From Chloroflexota bacterium (GTDB lineage: Bacteria > Chloroflexota > Anaerolineae > Anaerolineales > Villigracilaceae): DNA of 64,000 bases. The position numbers and the translations under genes are program-made. This document shows, piece after piece, positions 24,917 to 33,966 of the stretch. Numbering within the stretch: the stretch's first letter is position 1; every line of letters begins with the position of its first letter. The stretch lies in assembly GCA_024434165.1 (NCBI GenBank), contig QMIW01000003.1, positions 1 to 64,000 of the forward strand, read 5' to 3'. Below the pieces are notes generated by a model, which worked only from the letters and a program-made list of their open reading frames with translations, ran no database searches and was not told the origin of the DNA.

Positions 24917-25119
24917 TTTGAAATAAGGTGGTAATCTATAGACTGTTTATAGGTGCTGGCACCGTCAGTTATTGGGAAAATTGGCGCACGTGTCAAAGAT
25001 TTCTGAGCAAGAGGAACGAATACCCAAACTTCAAGCCCGGTTTGCTGAACATGTATCTTGGCTGAATGCCAAACGTAGCTATTGCGAAGAGTGTAGTACA
25101 CCTTACTATTTTAATAATA

Positions 25120-25148
25120 TTGACGCTACCAAAATCCCTGAGTACAAG
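25120..25148 (+). promoter_or_regulatory. candidate promoter of the Gabija-like operon
   Basis: TTGACG (25120-25125), 17-bp spacer, TACAAG (25143-25148). The -10 box matches only four of six positions. The downstream leader carries AGGAAGGA before the ATG at 25215. Confidence 0.3.
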
Positions 25149-25214
25149 TGGCCCGAATCTTAGTAGCATGCCACTGGGTATCAATCGGGAGAGCAGTCTT
25201 AGGAAGGACGAGTC

Positions 25215-27002
25215 ATGCACATTAATCGGATTGAAATAATCAACTTCAGGAATTTCCAGCATCTTGAACTACATTTGAGTGAAAATGCTGTCATAGTTGG
25301 GGAAAACAAGATTGGTAAATCCAGTCTAATCTATGCGCTGAGATTAGTATTGGATCCAAGATTACCAGATAGCGAACGACAATTGCGATTGGAAGATTTT
25401 TGGGATGGATTGCCACGTCCATTGACAAAGGATGACTGTATTCAAATATCAGTCGATATTACAGATTATGAGAATGATGAAGGATTGATGGCCATTCTTG
25501 CGGAGCACTTGGTGCAAGCCGAACCGATGATTTCAAGGCTAACATATCTATATCGTCCGAAACCTAGTTTGGAGGGAGACCCCAAAAAAGAAGCAGACTA
25601 TGAGTTTCTGGTTTATGGAGGTGACCGACCTGAAAATCATATAGGATATGAAACGAGAAAGTGGATGCCGCTCTCAGTTCTCCCGGCACTCCGAAACGCA
25701 GAAGATGATCTTGCAAGTTGGAGCCATTCCCCATTGGCCCCACTCTTGAGGGCTGTAACTGCCAACATCAAGCGAGAAACGCTTGAACAGGCAGCTGTAG
25801 AAGTTACTAGCGCTACAAAAAAGGTGGCTGAGATTGATGAGATTAAAGCACTTTCAGATCAAATACAAAGCAGCTTGCAAGAAACAGTAGGAGAAAAACA
25901 CGCGATCATTACAAACCTCGGGTTTTCTCCTGCTGACCCAGACAGACTTTTGCGATCCCTCAGACTATTTATTGATGGTGGGCGGCGCGGGGTAGGTGAT
26001 GCAAGTCTGGGTTCCGCCAATCTATTGTATTTAACCCTCCTAACGTTGGATTTGGAGAGGCAGGTCCAAGTTGGAGAACGGAACCACACATTCCTAGCGA
26101 TCGAAGAACCAGAAGCACATTTGCATCCACATATTCAAAGACTTGTTTTTCGAGACTTCTTGACTCCTCGAAATGTGGTTGTAGCCGAACCAACAAAAAA
26201 ACCACAAACAGTATTATTGACAACTCATTCCCCACATATAGTAAGTGTTGCTCCGCTAAACTCCATAGCTGTGCTACGAAAATCTGAGGATGGTAAGAGC
26301 ACAGTAGGGATGTCTACGGCAAAACTTAGATTGGATAACAAAACAATCAAAGATTTGGAACGGTATTTAGATACCAATCGAGGAGAGATTGTGTTCGCTA
26401 AAGGAATCCTACTTGTAGAAGGCCCGGCAGAAGAGTTTGTTCTACCGAGGCTTGGAAAACTTCTTGATGTAGATTTCGATGAAATGGGAATCTCAGTTTG
26501 CTCGGTTGACGGAACCAACTTCGCTCCTTATGTACAATTCCTCGGCAAGAACGGATTGAAACTTCCTTTTGCCGTATTGACAGACTTGGATCCGACACAA
26601 GATGGGAAATTCCTTGGAGTTACACGGGCAAGGACATTGATAAATCTTCTGGATGAAAACATTAAATTAGAGGAGGTGCCGGACAAAGATATCCCTGCTG
26701 TTGCTATGGATTATGGAATATTTCTGAATCATCAAACTTTTGAAATTGAATTGTTCTCTGCCGGTGTTCATGAAAAAATGTGTGATACATTGGTTGAACT
26801 AACAACGAATGGCGCAGCTAGAGAAAGGGCAACGGCATGGAAGAAAAACCCGGAAACTGTTGATCGGGAACAGTTTCTGAAAGACATCGAGGATATTGGG
26901 AAAGGACGATTTTCACAAAGATTAGCGTCCGTTATAGATCAAAAAGTCTGTCCCGAATATATCGCTAATGCTATCAACTATGTCAGATTACATATCCGCT
27001 AA
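25215..27002 (+). CDS. gajA: OLD-family ATPase/TOPRIM nuclease (GajA-like)
   Basis: 595 residues, close to GajA length. P-loop GENKIGKS (29-36), ABC-type Walker B region EEPEAHLHPH in the middle, then a TOPRIM domain: LLVEGPAEEF (glutamate of the motif) and VLTDLDP (aspartates). In Gabija the ATPase regulates a DNA nickase active when nucleotide levels fall during phage replication. The immediate downstream overlap with a UvrD-like helicase is the diagnostic arrangement. AT-rich, thus likely imported. Alternative: a class 2 OLD nuclease-helicase pair outside the tested Gabija group. Confidence 0.83.
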   Translation: MHINRIEIINFRNFQHLELHLSENAVIVGENKIGKSSLIYALRLVLDPRLPDSERQLRLEDFWDGLPRPLTKDDCIQISVDITDYENDEGLMAILAEHLVQAEPMISRLTYLYRPKPSLEGDPKKEADYEFLVYGGDRPENHIGYETRKWMPLSVLPALRNAEDDLASWSHSPLAPLLRAVTANIKRETLEQAAVEVTSATKKVAEIDEIKALSDQIQSSLQETVGEKHAIITNLGFSPADPDRLLRSLRLFIDGGRRGVGDASLGSANLLYLTLLTLDLERQVQVGERNHTFLAIEEPEAHLHPHIQRLVFRDFLTPRNVVVAEPTKKPQTVLLTTHSPHIVSVAPLNSIAVLRKSEDGKSTVGMSTAKLRLDNKTIKDLERYLDTNRGEIVFAKGILLVEGPAEEFVLPRLGKLLDVDFDEMGISVCSVDGTNFAPYVQFLGKNGLKLPFAVLTDLDPTQDGKFLGVTRARTLINLLDENIKLEEVPDKDIPAVAMDYGIFLNHQTFEIELFSAGVHEKMCDTLVELTTNGAARERATAWKKNPETVDREQFLKDIEDIGKGRFSQRLASVIDQKVCPEYIANAINYVRLHIR

Positions 27003-28818
27003 TTTGCATCCTGCATATCTAAAAGCCGCTGAGGAGTTAAAAGATAATCCGGGACAGTGGAGAGCATACGAGTCAACCGGCAATTGTGTTGTTTTGGCCG
27101 GGCCTGGTAGCGGGAAAACCAAACTCCTGACAATCAAAATGGCGCGGATTATACATGAAAATATTCGCGCCCCGCAGGGAATTGCATGTATTACATATAG
27201 CACCGAATGCGCCCGTGATTTAAAGAAAAGACTGGATACTCTGGGAATTGAAGAAACGCGCAATACCTTTATCGGGACAATTCACGGATTTTGCCTTAAG
27301 CACATCATCCGTCCCTATGCCAAACTGGCAGGATATCCTTTGCCTAGTCCAATTAGAGTGGCCGATACAGAGACATGGAATGACTTGTTCAGTGAAGCTG
27401 CACATGAAGTTGGTATTGTTGACATGACTTATCTAAAGTCTACATTCGATAGATATCGCCGAACGTACCTGGATCGGAAAAGTTCAGAATTTCGGGATTC
27501 CTCAGCTGAAATCCCCCCTTTAATTGAGTGCTTTGAAAACAAACTCCATCGTGCAGGCTTTGTGGATTTCGACGATATGATGCTCATTGGGCTATGGCTG
27601 GTCGAACAAAATAAATGGATACGTCAAGCGCTACGATCTCGATTTCCCGTTCTTGTAATCGATGAATACCAAGATTTGGGTGTCCCTCTCCATTACCTTG
27701 TCCTGCAATTAGCCTTTAATGCAGGCATTCGAATATTTGCAGTGGGTGATCCCGATCAATCGATTTATGGGTTTAATGGTGCTCAACCTCACCTCCTCCG
27801 TAAACTTTCTGAGCACGACGCCATAGAAAGAGTAGAGCTAAACTTTAATTATCGATGCGCAAAGAAAATTGTTGCCAACTCAGTCGTTGCCCTCGGCGAA
27901 CACCGAGATTATCAATCGGTAAGGGCTGAGGAAGGAGAGATATATTTTTGGGAATGCCCTGATGGTCCAAACCAACAAGTAGAGACTATTTGTACAGAAA
28001 TCATCCCATCGGCCCTTGAGCGGGATAGAAATCGAACGCTTGGAGATATTGCCGTGCTTTATCTCGATAAATATGATGCTGCGCGAATTACTGCGGCTGC
28101 GAAGCGGCACAATATTAAATATATTGGAGGCGACCGAGAAGTAAGCTATAGACAAACACCTGTTACCCGTTGGCTTGAAGACTGTGCTGCTTGGTGCGCC
28201 GTCGGATGGCGTGAAGGGAAACCTCGGCTTTCTGCTATTCTAAAATTCTGGCTCAGCCTCCACGAGAATGTTGAGTCTAAATTGGAAGAAAAAACTCTAC
28301 GGCAACAACTGGTTGGTTACCTGTGGCGTCATAGGAATCCTCAAGAAAACCTGAAAGATTGGTTAGATGGGATGGTTTCTTTGGGATTGTCCACTGCTTT
28401 GGGTCAAGCACGGACTAGAACCGATGAAGTAGAATCACTTACACAATTAATAAACGTCGCCGCTGACCCGAATAAATTGGGAACATTCAATATCCAAGCA
28501 TTTGGTAATCTGCGCGGATCGCCTGATCACTTAAACTTGGTTACACTTCACAGCAGCAAAGGATTAGAGTTTGATGTTGTTATCATTATGGGTTTAGAGC
28601 AAGGTCGTATCCCTGGATTTAGAGTGGAAAGCGAAGACGAGTTCCGCGAGGAACGACGCAAGTTTTATGTCGGTTTAACGAGGGCAAAACGAGAGGTGCA
28701 CCTTTTATACTCTGGCTGGTATGAGAATAATAGGGGGACGAGGTTTAATTACGGCCCATCAGAATTTGTGATTGAACAGGGCGCGAAGTATGGGAGTGAA
28801 TTTTTCGATGAGCTATGA
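26968..28818 (+). CDS. gajB: UvrD/Rep-type helicase (GajB-like)
   Basis: 616 residues. Helicase motifs in order: GPGSGKT (45-51), IDEYQD, GDPDQSIYGFNGA, NYRC, TLHSSKGLEFD and YVGLTRAKREV, a complete SF1A set. The start overlaps the nuclease gene by 35 bp (or 23 bp if the next ATG at 26980 is used) and has no own ribosome binding site, so coupling is expected. It is somewhat longer than the characterised GajB (about 490 aa), with extra sequence between the motor halves. Role: DNA unwinding that activates or feeds the partner nuclease. Confidence 0.83.
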   Translation: MLSTMSDYISANLHPAYLKAAEELKDNPGQWRAYESTGNCVVLAGPGSGKTKLLTIKMARIIHENIRAPQGIACITYSTECARDLKKRLDTLGIEETRNTFIGTIHGFCLKHIIRPYAKLAGYPLPSPIRVADTETWNDLFSEAAHEVGIVDMTYLKSTFDRYRRTYLDRKSSEFRDSSAEIPPLIECFENKLHRAGFVDFDDMMLIGLWLVEQNKWIRQALRSRFPVLVIDEYQDLGVPLHYLVLQLAFNAGIRIFAVGDPDQSIYGFNGAQPHLLRKLSEHDAIERVELNFNYRCAKKIVANSVVALGEHRDYQSVRAEEGEIYFWECPDGPNQQVETICTEIIPSALERDRNRTLGDIAVLYLDKYDAARITAAAKRHNIKYIGGDREVSYRQTPVTRWLEDCAAWCAVGWREGKPRLSAILKFWLSLHENVESKLEEKTLRQQLVGYLWRHRNPQENLKDWLDGMVSLGLSTALGQARTRTDEVESLTQLINVAADPNKLGTFNIQAFGNLRGSPDHLNLVTLHSSKGLEFDVVIIMGLEQGRIPGFRVESEDEFREERRKFYVGLTRAKREVHLLYSGWYENNRGTRFNYGPSEFVIEQGAKYGSEFFDEL

Positions 28819-28838
28819 GATATGTAATCCGTGCTACT

Positions 28839-29975
28839 TCATACTCGTTTATGCTGAGAACGAGCAGTATATTCAATCATAGCTTTACCCCATTCCAATA
28901 TCGGCAGTCCTCCAAATGATTGCCATTCTCCCATCACCACTGCCACCTCATCCGGCAAATCCACACACGCCCAGCGCGCAGACTCATGCACCCAGTTCCT
29001 GCTCAACTGGGCATAGACCAGCCGTACTCCGGTCTGTTCACATAACTTCCGCGCCTGAGCCAGTCTCTTCGTTGTAACCTCTTTGATTCGATCCCTATCC
29101 TTATGGTCGTCCCCCACTTCCAGCCAAAACAAGGTCTCATATCCCTGAATTCTTCCCCAAGCCAGTCCATCCGGGATCACGGATAGATTAGGAATGCGGA
29201 CTTCGCTCCATCCCGTCCAAATCTCTGCCTGAGGCCAGGCGGACTTCAGCCACGCAGACCAAACGCGGGAGATATGACGGTGCTCATATCCGATCTGCTG
29301 GAGATTCTCCTCTTTTCGAAAGGTAAACTCTATCCCTTTCGGAATCTCCCAACTTCGCAGTGCCAAGGACAATCCCTTTGACCGGAGATGCCAAAGGGGG
29401 AACAAATCCATTTGAGCAGGCTTGGATTTCCCGCGCCGTATTTTCGGGCTGGTCTTGTACACGACAAGTTCCCTCTCCTCAAGATGGGCAAGCAGGTTTT
29501 TGGTCACGTCAGCCGGTAAACCGGCGAGAGAGGCGATCTCAGCTTCATTCCCCTTCTCCATCCTGCCCAACGCCTGCAAACACCGCAATTCCTCCAACGA
29601 GAGAGGAGCATGATTCTCATCCACAGCCGGCGGGTGCGGAAGCGGCGAATGAAACAAACGCGGCGGGCGGGAAAAATCCAACCAGTGCGGAGTTTTCCCT
29701 GCCAGAGTCACGGCGTAAGGCAGTGCCAACCCTTTCAGCGAACGCCTGACCTCCAGCATAAACCACTCGCCGGGCGCGTCCACCTGCACCCAGAGAGAAG
29801 CGCCCGGACGTTTTCGGTTCGTGTGCGAAGCCATTCGTCTCAAGGGTTCTTCATAGCAGAACGGCGGGATACAGGCACAGGCGTCAATGCGGAAGATAAA
29901 TGTGTCCGTCCAGCCATTCTCAAAAGGCAGGCTGACCCAATCCGAAAAAGTCACTTTTCCAACGCGGACGGTCAT
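28839..29975 (-). CDS. winged-helix protein, possible replication-relaxation family
   Basis: 378 residues. The middle (about 125-185: LEELRCLQALGRM, then DVTKNLLAHLEEREL) reads as a winged helix-turn-helix. The C-terminal half has PDGLAW and FWLEVGDDHKDRDRI with conserved acidic and basic residues, resembling the Replic_Relax fold that couples replication and mobilisation functions. It ends 20 bp from the convergent GajB-like gene, marking the edge of the defence cargo. Assignment tentative. Confidence 0.45.
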   Translation of the reverse strand: MTVRVGKVTFSDWVSLPFENGWTDTFIFRIDACACIPPFCYEEPLRRMASHTNRKRPGASLWVQVDAPGEWFMLEVRRSLKGLALPYAVTLAGKTPHWLDFSRPPRLFHSPLPHPPAVDENHAPLSLEELRCLQALGRMEKGNEAEIASLAGLPADVTKNLLAHLEERELVVYKTSPKIRRGKSKPAQMDLFPLWHLRSKGLSLALRSWEIPKGIEFTFRKEENLQQIGYEHRHISRVWSAWLKSAWPQAEIWTGWSEVRIPNLSVIPDGLAWGRIQGYETLFWLEVGDDHKDRDRIKEVTTKRLAQARKLCEQTGVRLVYAQLSRNWVHESARWACVDLPDEVAVVMGEWQSFGGLPILEWGKAMIEYTARSQHKRV

Positions 29976-29978
29976 CGT

Positions 29979-30683
29979 TCAATCCGAACACCCGATGTTG
30001 ATGTATTCATCCTCGGTAAAGAACGACTGCGGGTTGAGCCAGACGTAACTCTTCTCCCCTGTCTTGTGCTTGATGCCATAGTGCAGATGTGCGCCAGTGC
30101 TGTTGCCGGTGTTTCCGCTCAAACCAACAACATCGCCGTAATGCAAAATGTCACCTGCAGATACCTGGATATTGCTCAGATGCGCCAGCCAGACCTGGTA
30201 ACCATTGTTCTCCACAACCACCAGGTTCCCCCACGGACCATTCTCGCCAGCCCATACCACCTTCCCGCCCATCGTTGTGTGGATCGGTGTTCCTTCGTTC
30301 ACAGGAAAATCATTGCCTGTATGAGAGCCATAATGTGGATCATGAAATACACAACCCAATAAGGGCTTGTCATACCATGTGCTCCAATGCTGGATGGGTC
30401 CAACCAGAGGCAATCCATAAATATCCGATTCGGGACCGGCATATCCATCCCACAAAACGGCGCTCAGGCCGGCAGGAGCCGAGTCATCCGTATAAGAACC
30501 ATTGTCGCTGGTCTCGCTGTATTGCGGCACATCGAACAGCCACTGTTCGACGCCCGGCTGCGCCCAGGCTGGTAACTGAGGAATCGTCAAAGCAACAATC
30601 ATCACATATCCAACAACCAAAGCCGCCCCGCATAAAATGGGGGCGGCCATCGCCATAATCATAAACCGGGAGAAAGTTCTCAT
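29979..30683 (-). CDS. M23-family peptidase (cell-wall hydrolase)
   Basis: 234 residues. One N-terminal membrane or signal segment (about 9-32), then an LytM/M23 domain with HTGND (His and Asp zinc ligands) and HLHYG near the C-terminus (third ligand). Such enzymes open peptidoglycan locally and are standard in transfer operons, where they let the secretion channel through. The start overlaps the stop of the TadB-like gene (TAATG), indicating one operon. Confidence 0.85.
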   Translation of the reverse strand: MRTFSRFMIMAMAAPILCGAALVVGYVMIVALTIPQLPAWAQPGVEQWLFDVPQYSETSDNGSYTDDSAPAGLSAVLWDGYAGPESDIYGLPLVGPIQHWSTWYDKPLLGCVFHDPHYGSHTGNDFPVNEGTPIHTTMGGKVVWAGENGPWGNLVVVENNGYQVWLAHLSNIQVSAGDILHYGDVVGLSGNTGNSTGAHLHYGIKHKTGEKSYVWLNPQSFFTEDEYINIGCSD

Positions 30684-31615
30684 TACAGAACGCGGCCCAG
30701 GCGGTCCAAACGAATCTCACCCTGCCCTCCAGCCTGCAAGCCCATCGAGGCTTCGATGGATAAGCCGTTGCGGATCATCCGCATCGAGAGCCAGTATGAA
30801 ACGCCTGAACCGATGATGACAGGAGAAAGAAACAAAGGATTGCCGGAATACAACTTTCCCACTTCGGGGGTGGTTATAGCAATCAAGACAAGCACTGCGG
30901 GTGGAAAGAGCGCGAGAAAGCGCGCCTGCCATTCCACACCTTTTGCCGCGGCGCGGGCGCGGGACAAGACTTCCACCACGGTTCCCAATGTCTTTCGGAG
31001 CGAAGCAACCAGAGGTCCGATCTCGATGCGGCCCTCGATGGAAGCAAGCAGGGACGTGGCAACAATATCCACCGCGGGATTGTCCCAGGCGGTTGTCCAT
31101 TCCCGCACCGCGAGTGCGGCTTCATCGGCGGGAGCAGTCCGCAGGCGAACAACCAGATCACCCAAGACCATGCGCCCATCGGGACCCACCGCCTGCGCCG
31201 CGTCATCCAGCGCGTCGCCCAACGGCTTGCCCTGCGATAACAAAGTCTCCACCACACCCAAACCGCGCAAGATGTCTTTCGCTTGCTTCAAACGGAATTC
31301 CTGTCGCTTATCGGACAGCGTGCCGGCGTACAACAAGCCGCCTGCAATTGCAAACAGGATTGCGGGAAAGAACCCCAGGAACATGCCGCTTGCCAAACCG
31401 CCGCCGACCCACGCCAGAAATCCATAGGCGATCTGGTTGAACGCAAGACCTGTCCCGGTTTGACGCGCGAACTTCTCGGGGTCGAATTTCTTCTTCGGCT
31501 GGGCGATGCCCATCGCGCGCGCCATGCCTGCTTCATCCACCGTGCGCCGCCAGCCGAGGGTGATGGGGATGGCGGCCAAGGCGAGCGCGGCAATCAGGGA
31601 AATCAAAGTGATCAT
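30683..31615 (-). CDS. TadB/GspF-like inner-membrane protein
   Basis: 310 residues, start at the ATG behind AGGAG; an earlier in-frame ATG at 31681 lacks support. Hydrophobic segments near the N-terminus, at about 65-95 and at about 240-295 bracket a cytoplasmic helical T2SSF domain. Proteins of this kind form the membrane platform for Tad/type II-like pilus assembly. It is embedded with T4SS-like genes rather than with a Tad ATPase, which is not in the window. Confidence 0.7.
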   Translation of the reverse strand: MITLISLIAALALAAIPITLGWRRTVDEAGMARAMGIAQPKKKFDPEKFARQTGTGLAFNQIAYGFLAWVGGGLASGMFLGFFPAILFAIAGGLLYAGTLSDKRQEFRLKQAKDILRGLGVVETLLSQGKPLGDALDDAAQAVGPDGRMVLGDLVVRLRTAPADEAALAVREWTTAWDNPAVDIVATSLLASIEGRIEIGPLVASLRKTLGTVVEVLSRARAAAKGVEWQARFLALFPPAVLVLIAITTPEVGKLYSGNPLFLSPVIIGSGVSYWLSMRMIRNGLSIEASMGLQAGGQGEIRLDRLGRVL

Positions 31616-31625
31616 TTTTTTACTC

Positions 31626-32093
31626 CTACCTGAACCAAATCGAAAGTTCTTCCGCCCCGCCGTTCGCAAGCCATACGACAAAGTACACCCCCACGACTCC
31701 CAGCAGGGCAGTTAAAAGGGGATAAACTCCAACCTCATTCCAAGCCAGGCCAATGGGGTGAATCACTGTTTGTGCGGCAAAGGATGGCGCATTGCGTTCG
31801 AAGGCTGGGCGCGCGGATTTTTGTCGCTGAGTATTTGCCGGTTCTGCTCTGCGAGTCGCCGTCTGCTGGTTGACGTATTGCCGCGTTTGCATGGCATATC
31901 GAAAACGGCGGGTCATCCAAACTTCAGGCGGGACACGGTCGGGCCCCAGCCTGAGCAGCGCCAAAGCCATAAATCCAACCAGCACGAGAAAACCGACCAC
32001 CACCTTGCCCACGAACGAGAAAGGGAGGAATAAACACAGCACTGCCAGCAATGCGCCAGCGCCGAGGATGCCAATGTCACGATTGTTGAACAT
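31626..32093 (-). CDS. PrgI/VirB3-like transfer membrane protein
   Basis: 155 residues. Two closely spaced hydrophobic helices at 8-48, then RLGPDRVPPEVW and a basic stretch, resembling PrgI-family conjugation proteins, and a third hydrophobic segment near 130-148. Lies between TadB-like and pilin-like genes on the same strand with gaps of 10 and 5 bp. In other elements a VirB4-type ATPase follows PrgI, but none is present here. Confidence 0.55.
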   Translation of the reverse strand: MFNNRDIGILGAGALLAVLCLFLPFSFVGKVVVGFLVLVGFMALALLRLGPDRVPPEVWMTRRFRYAMQTRQYVNQQTATRRAEPANTQRQKSARPAFERNAPSFAAQTVIHPIGLAWNEVGVYPLLTALLGVVGVYFVVWLANGGAEELSIWFR

Positions 32094-32098
32094 GGGAC

Positions 32099-32365
32099 TT
32101 AGAATGGCGCTTTGGGTTGGAACTTATGAAGCAACTCACCGATTTGCGGCAGAAACAGAAAAGCAAACAAAACGATGATGACCAGCCCGACCACGCCGAT
32201 GATCGCCATCGAAGTCATGCGGCTGGCGCCAAAGGCCGCGCCCGCCGTGCCCTGCAGAACGTAATACAGACCGCCGAGTAGCGCCACGACGATCAACAGC
32301 CCGGCCATGAACGCCCAGGCGTCGCGGGCGATGGCAAGAATTTGTTCCATAATGGGATCGAACAT
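32099..32365 (-). CDS. small two-TM, VirB2/TrbC-like pilin candidate
   Basis: 88 residues, start at the ATG behind AAGGAG. Two hydrophobic helices (about 17-38 and 52-74) separated by a short glycine/alanine loop, as in VirB2/TrbC-type conjugative pilins. No classic signal peptide cleavage site is obvious. Followed by PrgI-like and preceded by a larger relative, supporting a structural transfer role. Confidence 0.55.
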   Translation of the reverse strand: MFDPIMEQILAIARDAWAFMAGLLIVVALLGGLYYVLQGTAGAAFGASRMTSMAIIGVVGLVIIVLFAFLFLPQIGELLHKFQPKAPF

Positions 32366-32388
32366 GAAAATGCGTCTCCTTTCGAGAT

Positions 32389-32871
32389 TCAACAGGTTCC
32401 AAGAAACCAGGCAGCAAGGGGCAGCGCCGCGCCGGCCAGGATCATTCCGAAGATGGACTCTCCGCATTCGATCAATGCGTTGGCAAACGTGGACGCGCCG
32501 CCAATCGAGGCGGAGAGCATGGAGGTGAATGCGGCTTTGAGCATGCGTAATGCCGCCAAGCCACCAATCAACCCGGAGGCAAGAGTGCCGAGTTCGCTGA
32601 TCGGTCCGCACCCGCCTCCGCCCGGCAGGGAGGATTGCAAGGCATTCACAATTTGCGGAATGCCCAAAAAGGCGAACAAGCCCAACACGACGATGGACAA
32701 CAACGCGGATACGGATTCCCACACCCACAGGTTTGCGCCCAGCACGCTCGCGGAACTCACGCGCAGCATCTGAGCAATTCCAGCCAGCAAAGCAAAAGCA
32801 AGGAGAGCGCCTGCGAGCGCCATCCACGCTTCGCGCAAAAAAGTGAGCAACAGGGATGAAGCGTCGGTCAT
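32389..32871 (-). CDS. membrane protein, VirB2-like or pore subunit of the transfer system
   Basis: 160 residues from ATG at 32871, which overlaps the stop of the ATPase gene by 4 bp. N-terminal helices resemble the neighbouring 88-aa protein (hydrophobic, then SVLGANLWVWESV). A glycine-rich linker (GGGGCG) and a second hydrophobic half follow, so it looks like a duplicated or extended pilin-type protein. Role inferred from neighbours. Confidence 0.5.
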   Translation of the reverse strand: MTDASSLLLTFLREAWMALAGALLAFALLAGIAQMLRVSSASVLGANLWVWESVSALLSIVVLGLFAFLGIPQIVNALQSSLPGGGGCGPISELGTLASGLIGGLAALRMLKAAFTSMLSASIGGASTFANALIECGESIFGMILAGAALPLAAWFLGTC

Positions 32872-33773
32872 GAAAGTACGATTACCTCGTGCTTGTGGAA
32901 TTCTTCTTCGAGCGCAGGATAAAAACACTCGCCCCAGAATTGGATGGGAAAGCGGCGTGTCGGCCCGGTGCGGTCTTTGAGCGTAATCACTTCGAGCGGG
33001 ACACAGCCGCACTCGCGCACGCTCCCTTTTCGCTGAACGACCAGCACGCGATCCGCCTCATAGGGGACCCGTTCATCGCCCAGCAGGGCGGATAGGTCAT
33101 CTCCATCCTTGAAATGCTCCGATTTCAATGCCGCGGCGGCGATCACCGCCCAGCCGTGATGCCGCGCCATCGCGCGGAGCGCGGCGGCTGCTTCGCCGCT
33201 GCGACCCTCCTCGTTGTTTACCATGCCAGTCAGTCCAACAACTGGAACGCGGTTGAGATAATCCACGGCAATCAGGGCAGGTCCCTGGACGGGAAAGGCG
33301 TAATCGTGAATGAGCATGTCTTCCAACGCACGCACCGTATCCTCCTGATAATTCAAGGACAGCAAGACCGCTTCGCTTGCGCGCGCCAACTCTGCTTCGA
33401 CCTTTTCCCGCACAGACTCCGAATGCGGACCAACGATCATGGCTTCCGTTTGCAGGAACAGGCGGTAGCGCAATTCTTCGGGCGTATGCTCGTAACATCC
33501 AATCGCAGACGGAATGCGGCTGGCGGCGGACTCGAACAACATCCGCAGCAGCCAGGAAGTCTTGCCGATTCCTGGCGCTGCGGCAAGGAGAGTCATGCCA
33601 CCGCCCCAGAAAGGCAGGCCAGCGAAGACACCAAAGGGGGTGTATGGTTGGGGATTGCCCAGGGTTCCAGAGCGCGGCATGGGGGCATGATATTCAATTG
33701 AAGGAGGGGGATGGGAACAACTGTCGCTATGGAGTTGTGTAATGTTGGCAATCAACGCTTTGGAGGGCAACAT
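32868..33773 (-). CDS. DnaB/RecA-like P-loop ATPase
   Basis: 301 residues with start at 33773 (AGAGGGGA upstream); longer or shorter starts are possible. Walker A APGIGKTS (66-73) and Walker B ALIAVDYLN, plus a C-terminal arginine-containing strand order, match the DnaB-type C-terminal/RecA fold. The primase-binding N-domain of a full replicative helicase is missing. It may load or drive helicase at the element's origin or act in transfer. First gene of the operon running down to 28.8 kb; it now sits next to the inserted STAND gene. Confidence 0.65.
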   Translation of the reverse strand: MLPSKALIANITQLHSDSCSHPPPSIEYHAPMPRSGTLGNPQPYTPFGVFAGLPFWGGGMTLLAAAPGIGKTSWLLRMLFESAASRIPSAIGCYEHTPEELRYRLFLQTEAMIVGPHSESVREKVEAELARASEAVLLSLNYQEDTVRALEDMLIHDYAFPVQGPALIAVDYLNRVPVVGLTGMVNNEEGRSGEAAAALRAMARHHGWAVIAAAALKSEHFKDGDDLSALLGDERVPYEADRVLVVQRKGSVRECGCVPLEVITLKDRTGPTRRFPIQFWGECFYPALEEEFHKHEVIVLS

Positions 33774-33843
33774 GAAATCCCCTCTGTTTACAATCGTTTT
33801 TGCTATTGTTTTTCTATCCGCTTGTGCGCCGCCCATCCGTTGA
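33772..33843 (+). pseudogene. lipoprotein signal peptide fragment
   Basis: ATG behind GGAGGGCAAC encodes MKSPLFTIVFAIVFLSACAPP, a textbook lipoprotein signal with lipobox LSAC, but stops after 23 codons. The next 120 bp stay open in another frame and then run into the 3' end of the STAND gene. Probably a frameshifted and truncated lipoprotein gene left at an insertion border. It starts head-to-head, overlapping the ATPase start. Confidence 0.4.
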
Positions 33844-33966
33844 CCATTCACACCCTGTCGCACAGACAGCGATCTCCATCTCGAAGAACGAAGGGGCAGA
33901 CGATGACATTGTTGATGAGGTGTCGGGAAATCAGTTTGTGAATTACTCCAATATCTTGTATGTCTG

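Larger units (their letters stand above)
24722..25214. other. intergenic region between two divergent defence operons
   Basis: About 490 bp without a convincing gene. Two short open frames occur but neither has a good start or a recognisable product. The region holds the candidate outward promoters listed separately and, close to 25200, the ribosome binding site of the Gabija-like operon. Confidence 0.5.

Noticed and set aside
24736-25163. Two overlapping open frames in the gap between divergent defence operons
   Set aside because: No ribosome binding sites, no motif, composition as expected for non-coding AT-rich DNA; treated as a promoter region.
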